Shown piece after piece: positions 35,615 through 48,964 of a stretch of DNA of 64,000 bases. Below the pieces are notes generated by a model. That model was not told the DNA's origin, did not search any database, and was given only the letters and a program-made list of their open reading frames with translations. This DNA comes from Calonectria ilicicola. Its lineage: Eukaryota > Ascomycota > Sordariomycetes > Hypocreales > Nectriaceae. The stretch is taken from assembly GCA_020809705.1 (NCBI GenBank), contig CP085831.1:4340001-4404000 (forward strand), given 5' to 3'. Every line of letters begins with the position of its first letter. Positions within the stretch are counted from its first letter, which is position 1. The translations under genes and the position numbers were made by a program.

Positions 35615-38600
35615 ATTTTTTTACTCGATTCGTAATAAAATCCGGGTCAAGATGAAGATGCGAAAAGTCGAGTTGAATGCGATTGCAAAGGATGATGCCG
35701 ATCAGTGAGTTTGGGGGATGCGGGCAAGGTTATGTATCCTCGACTCGAGATCGAGATTCAATTAAGAATATTCCCAAACAGTCGGTATCCCGGGGGCTAT
35801 GCAGTCCGAATCTAACGGTAAGCACAGCCGCGTTTTTTCGTTTTGAGCAAGTTCAAAGATAAACATTTCGTTAGCTCGTATTGCACAACACCACAGAAAC
35901 TTTAAAGGCCGGCAATACCAGCCGAGTCCGAGATTACAAGGGCCACGATATAGATGACGTCCACGCTAATCTATCATGGGAAGTCACAGCCCCAGGCGGG
36001 TATGGGGTATGAGATTTTGGGAAATAGGAGAGATTGGATTGGACGAATTGATGTGGCTTGCCTAGATTCCGTTGTTTCATTTGGAAGTTGAAAACTTTAC
36101 ACCCACACCAATCCCACCGGGTGCTGACATATTCGGGATGTTCCTTTGCATTTGACGTCTGTTGATCCCACCTTTTGAATCAAACCTGAGATTGATATCA
36201 TCAATGGCAAGATAAACCTTGATAATCTATCACACTGATATATTTCGTGTTTCATCTTTACAATACGTAAATTCTCAAGCTTACATTTTCTCAGCACTTT
36301 CCATACAGCTTGTCCCTTGGTTTTGCCTACCGTGAGATTACTGGTGATGCTATCCCACTTTCCATCTCCGCGTACAGCTGTTTGACGGGTTCCGAAAACC
36401 CGTCATGATGCCGAGGCCCTATAAGAAGTTCATTGCTTGAACGCGCGTCTCCAAGAAAAGCCCAGAGTCTTGATCCCTGCTGAGTGGGTAATCCCCGCAA
36501 GGCGAAGTACCATCTACCCAATGATGGCGCATTGATTTCAGTATCTCCAAGGGCAGGGGAACAAGATGAGAATGATCAGCGGCTCCTCATCAGCTCTCGC
36601 GTACAGCCCAACAGCAAGGAGATCTCTCAGTCCGGCAAGATCGGCCGTCCTTTTTTGTGCGGCGCCAAGATAATTTAAGCTTATGCTTAAACTCTGTGGG
36701 AGCACCGCCAACTTGGCCACCCGCGCCACCCTTGTCATAACTCAATAGTGGCTGGGCGCTTGGTTATTTGGTCTTGGCAGTCATGTAATGTCGTATTCAG
36801 TCAAAATATTTCTTGGGCGACTCCGACAGGCTTTCTGGGCATTGCCGCCATTGGTCTGTCAGAGAATGCTGAGTAGCTAGTTGCTATCAATGCATATGTA
36901 TGTCAGACCTACGCTACATACTTGGCTCGATAGCTCATAGTACGCGTCATACTGATTGTAGAGGTTGACTTTGAGAAAATATTTCCATGATGTCGATGCA
37001 TGATAATATAAATCAACGGCACTTTATTTGCTAAGACGTGGGGGATCTATCGCGTGGAGTGGGACTCACAGTGATGTAGCCACGGCATCCATTTAAGTGT
37101 GTGATTGGTTAAAGGGAATGAAGAAGCTAATAGGAAACCCTGTTTTGCACATGGATTTTTAAAAAAGACTTTAATAGCTAATAATACTTGCCGGACGATC
37201 AAGTCCCATTTCACTTGGAGAAAATCTTACGGTGCACGTGCTTTCTCCTTTTGCGTTGTTTGGTAGATGTGTTATTGCCCAGTCACAGATGAGTATTCCA
37301 CGTAGTAAGGTCATCCAAAAAGGACAAAAAATACAAATACAAATATATCCCTACTACATTACACTACCGTATCTTGACTCTAACCGCAAATTTTCAAGAT
37401 GCCGTGGCCTGAAAGTAGGAATTTGAATCCCGCGCATGTGCTCTGTAGTATAGGGTAGCTACGCTACGACTGTCATTGGTCAGCTCAAAACTCCACCATT
37501 TAATTTTCTCCACACAAACTCCGCAAAGGTCATTTCCCTGCCCCTGGCTCGTTATGCGGAGGTGCCAAGGCCCCTTTTAAGGATGAGAGGGCAGCTTAAA
37601 CAAGGAATTTGCATGGTTGTCATCGTCCCTCAAGTGCCAACGCGACGCCAAGGCCCAAATATGACATTTCCACGTCGTTACAGGCAGATGGATGTGGTGG
37701 TGGACGTAATCACGGTTGCAAGGACAAATCGCACATGCATTTAGCTTGGTGAGGCTATGTTTCCTTGGCGCCTGGACTCACCTTGACGCTAGTTGTATGC
37801 CAAGACGTCGTGTCCAAGAGATGTCGTGTCAGAGATACATCATATCCTTATTGGTCACACAGTCACCACAATGATAACGACCGCGCCACATTTCACCTAC
37901 ATCTGCGTGACGTCTATACAATATGCAGTCTCTTGCGACCATAAGACTAGTCTTGAAACCTTCGGCACGTTGAAACCTAATCAAATAAACTCATTTGTAC
38001 ACGGACAGGTAGGTTATCTCCATTCCTGTGTACCAGTAGCATGAACTTTTGATCATTGGTGCCGAAAATAGTCGGAATCTCAAGTAAGAATTCTTGTAAT
38101 ATCGTCTTTTGGATAACGCTATCTTTCAAGTGCCTTCCGCAACGCAGCATCACTCAGAAGGTTCACTCCCGGTGCAACTGACCTGCAGTTGACCAATATG
38201 CGAACCATGAACTCCGGCTTTCCTTTTCTATATACTTAGACCGGCGTAGATTTATGTCTGGAAAAGCAAAACAGTCACCAAGCGGAAAATTGAGCCGGAG
38301 CCTGAGACGGTAATAGAGATGAGCCAACCATGGTAAAAAAGCATGAATGGGTAGATGGAAATCTAATAAAGATGCTATAAGACACAACTATCATGATACA
38401 TGAAGGTGTTAGGCTGATAGTTTGATGAAGAAATCACTGGCTTTTCATGGAATTTAGGGCTCAGCTACCTGTGACTGGAATATGACAGAGGATATTGGGA
38501 CATGAGATCGGATGTGCACCCTAAATAAAAAAAATAAAATGAAGAGAGGAGTAAAACGAAGCAGAAGCAGCTGACTCATATAAATCTGAAAAAAAAAAGC

Positions 38601-39730
38601 GGTCATAGATGAGCCGGTCGTTGTTGGCGTAGCCCAATGACAAAAAGAGCCTAGAACGTCCCATGTGCTCCGGCCAATCGCGCAACTTGGGAGGCATCCA
38701 TGCAAGCAGCTTTGGTCGCCCATACCGACGTGGTTGTTCCGCGTTTGGCGTTCACGGCTACAATTTTCTTAAAATACTTGCGCACGATAATCGAATCGTG
38801 AGTGTGCTTGTATCCAATGTGCTGTTCAATATTTCTTTCCATCACAGAACTTCAGCTGTGGATGCCCCACCCAAATTAGCCAGATACTAACTAGCAGCAA
38901 TACGAACCGTGGTTCTGGAACACAATGAACCCACTTCAAGGGCCACCTGAGCGCAACAAGACAACTCAGCGCTCCGCTGAAATTGCTAGCCCCTGATTTT
39001 CAACATATGAACTAAGGTAGATGAGCGCAATAGTGGATTCTGGCGGTCGCGCCGTCACCAGCTCTGTGAGACAAAATATCGACTTGTCTTACTCTTTTAG
39101 GATAAGTTGCTTTTCTAGTCCAGTCAAGACACCTAGTCACCGCAAAAAAGCTATTGATTGGGAAGGGAAGAAAGGCCCAGCGAATAATGCTTTAATCCAT
39201 GCTTAAATATTGCTTTTGTCCGCGGCCCCTGCACCCGCTTTGCCGCCCATGACACACCTAAAAGGGGAAATGGGACGGGGAAAGCCCAATTCCCGAGTAT
39301 CAACTGCCGCAAACCTTCTCAGTTAACCAGATCAATTCAGACGAGAAACAAAGATTTCGGAGTTTTATTTTGACCGGGTTGGAAGCCAGCACCCATGGTG
39401 TTTTGAGACAACCAGGGCGGGATATTGCTGTTGATCTAGAGAATTTTGCCACTCTGTGTGAGTCTAGAGCATGGCCTCCAGCTGAAAGCGCGAGGACGGG
39501 CTATTGACGCCTCGCCACTTTTAGCTTGGGTGGCGTCGGTAGCTGTTGATTAGCGCCATTAAAAAAAGTCGGAATGTCTGGGCTGGTGGTGCACTGTCCA
39601 GATCGGGTACAATAACAGAGACCATCTTTTTTGCCTGATGGTAGCGAGTATTTATTTATAATGGCCTCTCTCCCAGCAGTACCGTCCGTCTGGTCATCGA
39701 TTGCATGTGCTACTACTAGCTTTCTTGACA
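35615..39730. other. 4.1-kb interval without a recognisable gene
   Basis: Read on both strands. Only ORFs under 90 codons, mostly without ATG and without family motifs. No tRNA, MITE termini or RIP-type AT domain was seen. A non-coding RNA or an unrecognised intron-rich gene cannot be excluded. Confidence 0.45.
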
Positions 39731-41020
39731 ATGAAGGTGACAGGGCTTATCGGAGCCGTTGGCATACTCGCCTCGAGTGCAGCCGCATCGCCAGGCCAAT
39801 ATTATCCTCCAACTTGCAAGGCCAACCAGTGTCTGAATTCAGTATGCCATAAGACTTATATAGTCTGTGATGTATGATGGGCTAACTTTGTTCACAGCTA
39901 AATTCGCCTGCAGCTCGGCAAAGTTGCAACGCATTTCTGCAGAAGACCGTCGTTCCTTGCCCAATGTAAATGCCCTTTCGTCCCAACAATGCATCACCAC
40001 TAACCCACATTTTAGTACTGAACCAAAACAGCCACAGCCACAGTAACCAAGCCAACTACATCTGTGGTCTCTCAGACTACGGTAGTTGTCCCAACCGAGG
40101 AAGTCATCGAGTCCATCACATCTACCAGTACCATCGTGGATTTTGAAACGGTCTATGTTCCCTCACAGGTCCTTCTCACGTCGACAACTGTGATTCCGGC
40201 TACGGTCACCTTGACTCCCAAGAAGAACAAACGCATTGTCAGCATATGTTCCCCTAAGACGACATCATCTACAGCATTGCCTGGGTGCGCCAAGGCTTGT
40301 TCAGGCACATCGCAGTTCTCATCGGCCTGCTCGTGTATTGGCGCGACAGCCAAAACCATCACGGCTAAGCAGTCCACAACAACCGTCACAACAACCAAAA
40401 CTGTGACCATAGTCCCAAAAGCAACCATTACATCAGTTCGCACACTGACGTCTGTTTTCAAAACCACCAAGACGAGTATCATACCTGCCACTCTCGAAAT
40501 TACTAGTTCCGTCTCTGTTCCATCCTTGTATACAGACGTGACATGGGTCGAGGTCACCAGCACAACCAGCGTTATTGCGGCGCCGCCCTGCACCACAAAT
40601 TACGTTTTCAAGATGACCAAAGAAGGAGGAGAAACTGGCTACCTTGCAGCTCCTCCCAATTTTGGTGCCGTCACCGTTTTCACTACCGACTACCAGCAGG
40701 CTGTCCATTTTTACAGGGACAACTCTTACTTATATCTACTGGGCTCATTTCAAACAAAACTCTTTGTTAACGATAATCTGGGCGACGGGCTTCCTGGCAA
40801 TGTGTGGCTAATGAGTGGAGGATCGAGTCCCGTCTGGTGCACGTCGGGAACTGGCGCGGATGCCTTGACACTGGATTGCTCTTCGATTACTTTCAGAACG
40901 AAAAATAAGTGGCAGATTTGCCCAGGTGCTACGGGCAGCCAGGATCTTTATATAGGCAAAACGGTAACCTCTTGCACACCGATCGTAAGCTTGGCTTTGG
41001 TACCTGCTTGTTCGATATGA
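39731..41020 (+). pseudogene. Secreted Thr-rich protein, tandem paralogue 1, frame break after intron 2
   Basis: Exons 39731-39841, 39898-39965 and 40016-41020. Signal peptide (MKVTGLIGAVGILASSAAA), then small Cys blocks (CKANQC; SCNAFLQKTVVPCP), a long Thr/Val-rich segment (TVTTTKTVTIVPK), a compact CAKACSGTSQFSSACSC block and a C-terminal domain of about 150 residues with spaced cysteines. It is probably a wall-associated or secreted structural protein; function unknown. The acceptor at 40015 brings exon 3 in the wrong frame: ACTGAACCAAAACA needs one extra A to give TETKT, as in the paralogue. This is a deletion or sequencing error. The rest of exon 3 is open to TGA at 41018. Its closest relative here is 41941-43221. 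Confidence 0.6.
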
Positions 41021-41940
41021 TGGATGGCCTAAATGTTACGGATGGTACGGTTAAGCTATTTTTCATGGTAGAACGATACGGATAGATGAAGTAAATTGGA
41101 GCTCGGGTAACTAATGCATTTTACCAATAGACATTTTCATTCAGATATTAAACATACCATTGCTAGGTTAAGCTTGTAGGCGTTAAACCAAAATAAGAAA
41201 GCTACCAAATATTGTATTTAGTCTACTGATTTGGACAACATTACGGGATAACTGGACTTAGGTAGAGGTAAAATGAGAATTAAGAGGGTTGATCTTCATC
41301 CTGTTGTTTGCTTTGATAACGTGATTCTGATAGGGACAACAGGTCCACATTTTCATAACAAGAGACAATTCATATACTTATATGGACCAAAAGAATGAGA
41401 CACGGGCTGTGACTGGATATCTCCAGGAGCCATAGAGGTTGCAATCCACCCATGGAACAAATAATGGTGGTCAGGCAGCTCACATAGTGCAGTAATACCA
41501 TTCACTAAATCTCGTGATCTAGATTTTAGTCGTCTGGCTCACCTAAGGTCGGGCGACAATGGCGGCAGCTCACCTAAGACATGAAATAGAATCCTAACAC
41601 AAAATACGAAATTTACCTTTAGCCTCGAGCGACTTTGCACAATCCAGACTTTGGTGTTGTCTCTGAAGGTTTAAGTGTCAAAGCTTGGTGCTCATTCTTT
41701 CAGCCCTTCGCTTGATTCAGTCTAAATGAATTTAGAGGCGCACTGCTTGATTGGATAATTCTTCGGCACTCGGCACACGGCTCAGATTTCAGACTTTGTG
41801 GCGACAGAGCCTAGCAAGTAGATGCGAAATCGTCTGAATCGCGCAAGCGTCTCTTATTACCATATTAACATATTTATATAGGTGATATTGGCAATTGATT
41901 TTCAGTTTAGCTTTGGGGGGCCAGTTCATATCCATTCATC
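41021..41940. other. Intergenic between tandem paralogues
   Basis: No gene seen. It separates two genes of the same architecture on the same strand, consistent with tandem duplication. Confidence 0.4.
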
Positions 41941-43221
41941 ATGAAGCTGTTCGGTCTTGTCGTGGCTACAGCCCTTTTTGGCCCGTCTGCAAATGCGGTT
42001 CCAGGTTCAAATAGCGCATCTTGCAAAGCAAACAAATGCCTAAAATCGGTATTTCTGCCACCACTATGTCTCTTTGTACTCGGACTCTGACTTCGATTAT
42101 GGCTACCTGGTACAGCACCGCGTGAGTGTGCGTCATTCTTGGAGAAAACGGTCACTCCTTGCCCAACGTATGAACTCTGTAGTTGGTTGAGGATACACAA
42201 ATGTTATAGAAAGCTAACCCAAGCTAGAACTGTGTTCCAAACTAAGACTGTCACGGTAACTAAACCAAAGACCACGACAATATCGAAGACAAGCAATGTT
42301 TTCCCAACGAAGACGGTGATTGTCTCAGTGACATCAAAAACGACAGTCGTCGATATTCAGACTTCTACCTTCCCTTCCCAAGTATGGGTTACCTGGACTC
42401 AAGTTGTTCCTAGTACCGTCACCATCACCTAAGGCCTAGCACGCAAGCGAGTTGTAAACAGTTGCTATCCCAAGACTGGATCGGCTACGCGTTTGCCCGC
42501 CTGTGCTAAGGCCTGCTCAGGCGCTGCGCAGTTTTCGGCGGCCTGCTGTTGCCTCAATGTTACGCCCAAGACCGTGACAGCCAAGCGTGCTACCACCGTT
42601 TCCACAATTACAGTTACCGCGACTAATGCGCCCGTTGTGACTGTCACAAAAGTCGGTACACAGACCTCCATTTTCACCGACGTCAAGAAAACAACTGTCC
42701 CCATCACCGTGAGGGCTAGTTCTATAGTCGCCGTTCCCTCTCGGTATACAGAAATAGCAGTGGTTGCTGTCACCAGTCTGACTACATTCGTTGTACCACC
42801 GCCCTGTTCCACGTACAGCATGGTGGTCGTGCTGTCGAATAATTTCCCCGGATATATTGGGGCCACTGATGGCACCACTGTCGAATTCGTTAACACGGAC
42901 GCAAACGCCCAGTTACTTCAGCTGGACGGTACCACCTTATTGCAAGCGGGAACTAATAACGCCATGTTGTTCGGTTCTTTCAGCAACCCGAATCAAGTGA
43001 TCTTTGTTAATTCTGCGAATGCGGGCGTCCTTAGTCCAGTTATTTGCCAGCCAACACCTTTTGATTCTTACATTCTCTTGACGTGTAGCGACGTAACTGA
43101 AACATATCAACTTCAGGAATGTCTGGCTCCAGGCGTAGAGGTTATTAATATTGCCTCGACCGTTGGGGACGGCTGTATAGGAATTGTGAGGGCAACATTG
43201 ATGCCTGCTTGCAACAATTAA
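41941..43221 (+). pseudogene. Secreted Thr-rich protein, tandem paralogue 2, premature TAA
   Basis: Exon 1 is 41941-42048 (signal peptide MKLFGLVVATALFGPSANA, then CKANKC). Exon 2 ends at 42167 (CASFLEKTVTPCPT) and exon 3 is 42228-43221. The intron 1 acceptor is unclear (42126 keeps the frame). Exon 3 matches paralogue 1 block by block: TKTVTVTKPKTT, QVWVTWTQVVPSTVTIT, CAKACSGAAQFSAACCC, VPSRYTEIAVVAVTS and CIGIVRATLMPAC. An in-frame TAA at 42430-42432 interrupts it at a point where paralogue 1 reads straight through. CAA-to-TAA would explain it. Downstream is open for 262 codons, so loss is recent or the stop is an error. Function unknown. Confidence 0.6.
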
Positions 43222-44109
43222 GTTCCATTCTAGTTCTAGAAACTCTTTCGTGTATAGACGTATAAAACATTATATTCAGGAATCAGTCTTGATGTATATG
43301 AAATAATCATTAATACTTAATTGGAGCATCAATTGCTTGAGCTGAGTCATGGCCTGATAAATGTGAGTATCTGTATCGATTGCTGGCCACTTGAACCATG
43401 TTACACGCTTGGTCAAAGTTTGGGGTTCTCGCCCCACAGGGTGAAGAGAGATCCTAGCATAAACCTAGATGCCTAGCATAAACTTAGATGAAGTGTAGCT
43501 CTCGTTACACGCTATGAATGTTCGGTGGCTGGCTGGAGGGGTTTAGCGCTGTTTAGTGTGTTGCTGTGCTTGCAGACTTTTGTACGAGCTTCCACCAACT
43601 TCAATGCGCTTAATCCCCTATTATCGAGTCTAACCCGCTAATCTTATCGGTCCTTGGTAATTTCAATAAAACTACCATCTACCACACTTTGGCACTCGTA
43701 CGCAGACAGAAGACAGGCAACATATTTATTGTGATAGGGATTAGGCATGTTTAAATTTTAAGGAATTTTAAGAATAAAGCAATTATTTCTCCGAGATTTG
43801 ACCTAAATGGAAATTATTGGTGTTAATTTGAAGATAGAATGCTTTCTATCACAGTGAATCATTTGCTGGAGTCATGCAAGTCGGCACAACCCACAAAAAA
43901 ATCAATAGTTCGACGCCATTCACGTGGGCTCGATGAAAATCGCGGTACCCCTGAAGTGACCATTACTTTTCCTTTTCCTTGAAGGAAAAAAGTCACCAAG
44001 TTTAAGCGGACACAAAATCAACAAATCTGAGCATTCTTCCAAGAAGTGCCGCGAATCGAAATTTTTGCCATCATTAAATCTGCGCCCGTTGATTCTCTTG
44101 ATTGCGATT
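43222..44109. other. Intergenic with a two-unit 19-bp tandem repeat
   Basis: CCTAGCATAAACCTAGATG (43453-43471) is followed directly by a one-mismatch copy (43472-43490). No gene was recognised elsewhere. Confidence 0.4.
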
Positions 44110-44781
44110 ATGCATCGACAAACCATATTCCTTTTGAGCCTAATTTTGGCGCAAAACCTAAATGTCCACGCTGCACGGGCTGTTTGCAAACCTCACTCAT
44201 CTTTGACGACGGGTACAACATCGACAAGGCTAGTGTCAATCGCATCATCATCGCTAGAGATTGATCTCTCAACTGGCGATCTGACAACCGCTCTCGCATC
44301 AACTGGCGATTCATTCACAACCAGCACCCTGACTACCGAGGAATCGACGACAGGTACCTTAAGCACGGATAAATCCGTCACAACGACAACAACGCCAACA
44401 CCAGCCACCCAAATATCGGAGCCTGCGACATCAGCACCCACGACATCAACGTCTATCATTGACACGACATCAACATCTGTTATTGACACGACATCAATGT
44501 CTGTTATTGACACGTCAAGCAGTGAATCAGTGACCGAGCCAGCGACTACCACAACTTCCTCTGTTACTCCCGAGCCAACTGGAAACTGTCTCGTTGAAAC
44601 CTACACACAATGTGGTGAAGATACCGAATGTAACCCGAATCAGTATTGCGATGATACAACATGCACTTTTCTGCGATGTGAGGAATGCATGGCGCCATAC
44701 GTCTGCTACCAGAGTCAGTGCGTCCAAACCTGCACCAAAACCTCTGATTGTTCCATTGGCGAGACATGCAGCTTCGATTGA
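44110..44781 (+). CDS. Secreted mucin-like Ser/Thr-rich protein with Cys-rich C-terminal domain
   Basis: Single open frame from ATG 44110, 223 residues. Signal peptide MHRQTIFLLSLILAQNLNVHA, then about 130 residues dominated by Ser and Thr (likely O-glycosylated stalk). These include three near-identical 24-bp units encoding variants of STSVIDTT (about 44451-44517). The last 65 residues hold 12 cysteines in a regular pattern (YTQCGEDTECNPNQYC, then FLRCEECMAPYVC, then CTKTSDCSIGETCSFD), like disulfide-knotted extracellular modules. I cannot name the fold with confidence. A surface or effector-like role is speculation. There are no introns and the frame is intact. Confidence 0.65.
   Translation: MHRQTIFLLSLILAQNLNVHAARAVCKPHSSLTTGTTSTRLVSIASSSLEIDLSTGDLTTALASTGDSFTTSTLTTEESTTGTLSTDKSVTTTTTPTPATQISEPATSAPTTSTSIIDTTSTSVIDTTSMSVIDTSSSESVTEPATTTTSSVTPEPTGNCLVETYTQCGEDTECNPNQYCDDTTCTFLRCEECMAPYVCYQSQCVQTCTKTSDCSIGETCSFD
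44451..44517. repeat. In-frame 24-bp minisatellite, three units
   Basis: Three near-identical tandem units (ATTGACACGACATCAACATC type) inside the Ser/Thr stalk. The last unit is truncated. Unit number is expected to vary between strains. Confidence 0.6.
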
Positions 44782-46995
44782 AACCTGAGGATAGCTCCTA
44801 TCCTATAGGAAGTGAAGATTTTGAGTTGATGTTGATATGCAAACAAAATCATTGGTCCTGTTTGGGAATACAGCCCCGACGAGCCCTCCCGGGGCCGAAA
44901 TTGGGTTGATTTGGCTTTTGCTTGTGTTAGCATTCATCTCAAGCTTATGGTGTATTTGGGCATAATCTTTTGTTTCTTTCAGTGGAAATGCTGGCCGTGT
45001 GGAAGCATGAGCTTCGCTCACTAAGGGCCAAGGGCTGAGACAAAAAGCGATGAATTATTCTAGAAAATTAATATTTTCGTATCTATTGTTCCTTAGCGCA
45101 TAAAATACATTGATCTAGAGATGGACTTTGATACTACCATACACTAAACATCCGGGATATGCTCATGAAACAAGATGTAATAGTTCAATTTAACGATTCG
45201 CAGATCAGCAAAGTGCGCACACCTGTATCACACGCACGCATAGTTTATGATAAGCACACACAGAGCAAAAAATATGTGTACCCAGAACAAAATTCAATAT
45301 TAAGTAGAAATATCCTCCTCGTCTGTGCCCGCAGATACTGGCATGAGGTGTGCTCCGTATTGTAGCTCTGAGTAGGTTTCGGACCAGTGACCAATCATGG
45401 CTGCTAATTATTCACCTACTCAGTCTCTTTGGCATTTTGTTGCACTAACAACAAAAGTCTTCATGTTTTTGTTGAACGCGCCTAAACCCTACCCCATTAC
45501 ACCTAGATTACCTGTTAACTGCCTAATTCTCTCATAATGCTAGGATACTTGGGCCTTGTAGTGAATTTGCATTAATAAAAAACAACTCGATAACAAAAGA
45601 TTTGAGCTTTGGCACCAGTGACCATCTCATCCAAGACTGTTTCGCCTCCGCTCTGTTAACCGACTGCCATCACTCACTTGTTTGAGAATAATTGATGAAT
45701 CCGCTGTAGCCCTCCTTAAATTCCAACGCCCCTATTTATCTTTTCTTTACGGAATAATTGATGACGCTTTCCATTTTTGGCTTGACTCATATTTTCAGGA
45801 CACAAATTATGGTGAAGGGATGATCAACAATAAATAGGGTTGGTGGTTTCTGTGATACCCGCTATGGTGAGGGTGGAACCGGTCGAAGGTTAATGGCATC
45901 AGCCACGAAGTGTTCTATTGCTGGCACGGGAGCTTCTAAAACTAAGGTCCCGAGGTCCATTGTTTCGGCAAGCCTCTCCCTCTCCACATTCCGCAAAAAG
46001 AAATTCGGATCCGCATGTATGAGTTCGGTCGTCGGTCTCAAGCAAACTAGACCAAAGCGGATACCTTTAAAAAGTGAACAGAAGTTAGGCAGTACTTAGT
46101 TGAGTAACTCGAGCGGAGATGAGAAGCTTATTTTTCGTGAAGCAGAGCATATTTATTCTTGATTGAACACTCTTGATTCTCGGGCCAATGACCTTCGCCA
46201 ATCAAGATTATTGCTGATGTAACGCAGTCCCCGTCATTGGACTTGGAAACATAAAATCACAAAGAAATTAATTTGGCATTCTTGTGTCATTCATTTGGTG
46301 TGGTTGCTTCCGACACTGGGTTGTCAAAAAAGGGCAACAAAGGATGCGTCGAGTAAGCTTTGCCATTTCCTTCTAATTTCTATACTACAAGTCATGTCAT
46401 TCCACGTTCGGCAGCGAGACCATTTAATTGGCTCATTTCGTTCTTTAATGGTAAATGTGGCAACCACTCAGGCTGCATCGTTGAGAAATTGTGCTCAGCT
46501 ACAACCACCATTTTGGCTTCCGTGATGTGCATCATCTCCACTATTAGAACGTCGAATCGCGGCGGCGGGGGGCTAAGACCACAAAATGACCAGCAAGAGA
46601 AATATATCACACGCATCCGGAAGCGCCTAGCAACGCCAATTACCGCCGATAATTCTACACATTTTATGCGGCTCCATTTTGATTCCACCACGGAGCCTGT
46701 AGTTGGCTAATCACCTCCTGCATGACTAGTATACCCGCTTATTCAAGTCTAGGCAGTTGAATTCTAAGATCCACTGTTATCCCAGTCTAAAAGTGTAAGC
46801 GTGACTGGAATGGTCCTTAATGCCGCTTTTTGCATTTTCAATACCCCGCATACATTCCCGAGTTTATCTATGTGATAAAAATATCAGTGCCTATATATAA
46901 TCATCTTGCACACCTCACGTTGAACCAGTATCCAAAAGATATCCAATTTGTTTCCTGGCTATCTTATATCAGATCTTTCTAGAAGCTAGGCCAAG
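44782..46995. other. 2.2-kb interval without a recognisable gene
   Basis: Short overlapping ORFs (for example 45893-46099 and 46360-46710) with no motifs. Its end contains the promoter of the deaminase gene. Confidence 0.45.
46891..46900 (+). promoter_or_regulatory. Putative TATA element of the deaminase gene
   Basis: CTATATATAA lies 96 bp before the ATG at 46996, in an otherwise mixed-composition region. Confidence 0.45.
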
Positions 46996-48884
46996 ATGAA
47001 GCTCCTCAGCTTATTAACATTTCTATTCTTCACCGCCTCATCCGTGATCGGAGATGAGTCCAATCTTGTTCCCGACCCCGATGACACCAATGTTTTGAGC
47101 GACGTAGCATATCTCAGGAGCCAACGACGACGGCTCCTGAGAGAAGAGTCTAGAAACCGACAAGGTGAGGTTCTAATTGTGTACATTTAACTTACATTTC
47201 TGACGGTTTACAGACTATGAGTTCGTAACTGGCATGTCCAAAACGTGCCAGGAGGCGGAGTCCATAGTTAAAAATATTCAATCGCGGGAGGCTGAGGAAA
47301 TCTGGCAGCCAACGGCAAAGGATCCGTACAGATTCCCTGGCCAAATGTTCCCTCTGGCACGTGAACAAATTCGACGCACCCAGCTCTTCAAGATCATCAA
47401 ACGCATGCCTAAAGGTTCTTTACTCCATGGCCACCTCAAGCTAATGGTTCCCTATGACATCATATTGAAGGATATCTATGACACCCCTGGCATGATCTTC
47501 AATGCCTCTCAAGGGGACTACGTTGAGGATACTCAAAAGAGCCCCAAGATTGGCTTCTTCTTCAAACAGAATACTGAGGGCCTAGAGTACAATGACCATT
47601 TCTTTCCCGTAAAGGAGGCCGATAAGTACTTCCCCGGGGGCAAGCATGCCTTTGAAAAGTTCATCAGATGGAAGATGATGATTCTACCAAATGAAGCTGT
47701 CCATCACGAGCGGGGAGTTAATCAAATTTGGAAACGCTTCAATATCAACGTTGATTCCATGGGAACTCTTCTGAGATACGAACCAATTGTCCGCAAATTC
47801 TACCAGCACCTCTTCAAGGGGCTCGTCAATGATGGTGTCTATTGGATCGAGTTCCGCGCCGGTGGGTCAGTGGGAGATCTTATTCGTGAAGGCTCCGAGG
47901 AGCCTGATCCCAACCCGAATGCATGGTGGGACGTCATGTTGGAAGAGGTCAAACGCTTTCAGAAAACAGCCAAGGGCAGGAACTTTTGGGGTGTTAGGGT
48001 TATTTGGGGCGACTTTCGAGGCAGCAACTATGAGAAGCTGGTTCACAGTAAGTCAATCGCATCTTACGGGCTCAATGAGAACAGTCGACTAATAGTGAAA
48101 ATAGACATGGGACAGGCCTTGACAAGAAAGACCAAGTACAAGAGCTTATTTGGAGGCTATGATCTTGTTGGTCAAGAAGATCTTGGCCATACTTTAGACG
48201 AAGTGTTGCCTGAACTGGTTGCATTTCAGAAAAAGGCTCATGAAGAGCGTCTCGAAATGCCCTTCTTTTTCCATGCTGGAGAAACACTCGTAGATGGCAA
48301 ACTTGCTGACGAAAATCTATTCGATGCTCTAGAGCTCAAATCACGACGAATCGGCCATGCATTTGACATTTACAAACACCCTGATTTGATGAAGGCACTG
48401 AGGCAAAAACAAGTCCTTGTTGAGGTGTGCCCCATATCTCATGAGGTTCTTAGACTCACAACAGATATCCTCCATCATCCTCTACCGGCTCTGGTTGCGA
48501 ATGGTGTCCCTGCTGCCATCAGCAATGACGATCCTGCCGTGTTGGGTCAGGATTCTTCGGGTCTCAGTTACGACTTTTACCAAGTTATTCAGGCATTTGA
48601 CAGCTTTGAACTTGGAGGATTGGTATGTTTCATTGCCCGTGTGAACACTTTCTGATACGCTAACAAGGAATTAGGGTGCTCTTGCCCAAAACAGCGTGCG
48701 CTGGTCTAACTTTGAAGACCAGACACATGATGAATGGCTGCGAGATATCCATCTGGGCGAGAACGGCCATGGTAAGAAGGCCGAGCATCTCCGAAAGTGG
48801 AATTACCAGTGGGAGGAATATTGCCAGTGGATCGTTGATGGCGAATACCGCCTTGAGGGTGACCTGCTACGCCAAGATCTGTAA
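46996..48884 (+). CDS. Secreted adenosine deaminase-related protein (ADGF/CECR1 type)
   Basis: Exons 46996-47164, 47214-48622 and 48675-48884; GT-AG introns of 49 and 52 bp; 595 residues, intact. Signal peptide MKLLSLLTFLFFTASSVIG. Family blocks appear in order: MPKGSLLHGHLKLMVPYDI (zinc-binding HxH), GVYWIEFRAGGS, FHAGET (zinc and catalytic His-Glu region), KSRRIGHAFDIYKHPD, VEVCPISHEVLRL and ISNDDPAVLG (zinc-binding Asp). All metal and catalytic positions expected of the adenosine deaminase superfamily are present. The reaction would be deamination of adenosine or a related nucleoside outside the cell or in the vacuole. It is one of the few clearly undamaged genes here. Confidence 0.92.
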
Positions 48885-48964
48885 TAGACAATTCCTAGTG
48901 GAGACGAAGATGATTTCGTCATCGTGAAAAGGTTTTCTGAGATGATATTCCTTCAAATTCATCA

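Noticed and set aside
40153..40596. 147-codon minus-strand ORF, and 42465-42896 likewise
   Set aside because: Antisense of Thr-rich codons reads as Val-rich. The sense frames carry signal peptide and paralogue conservation.
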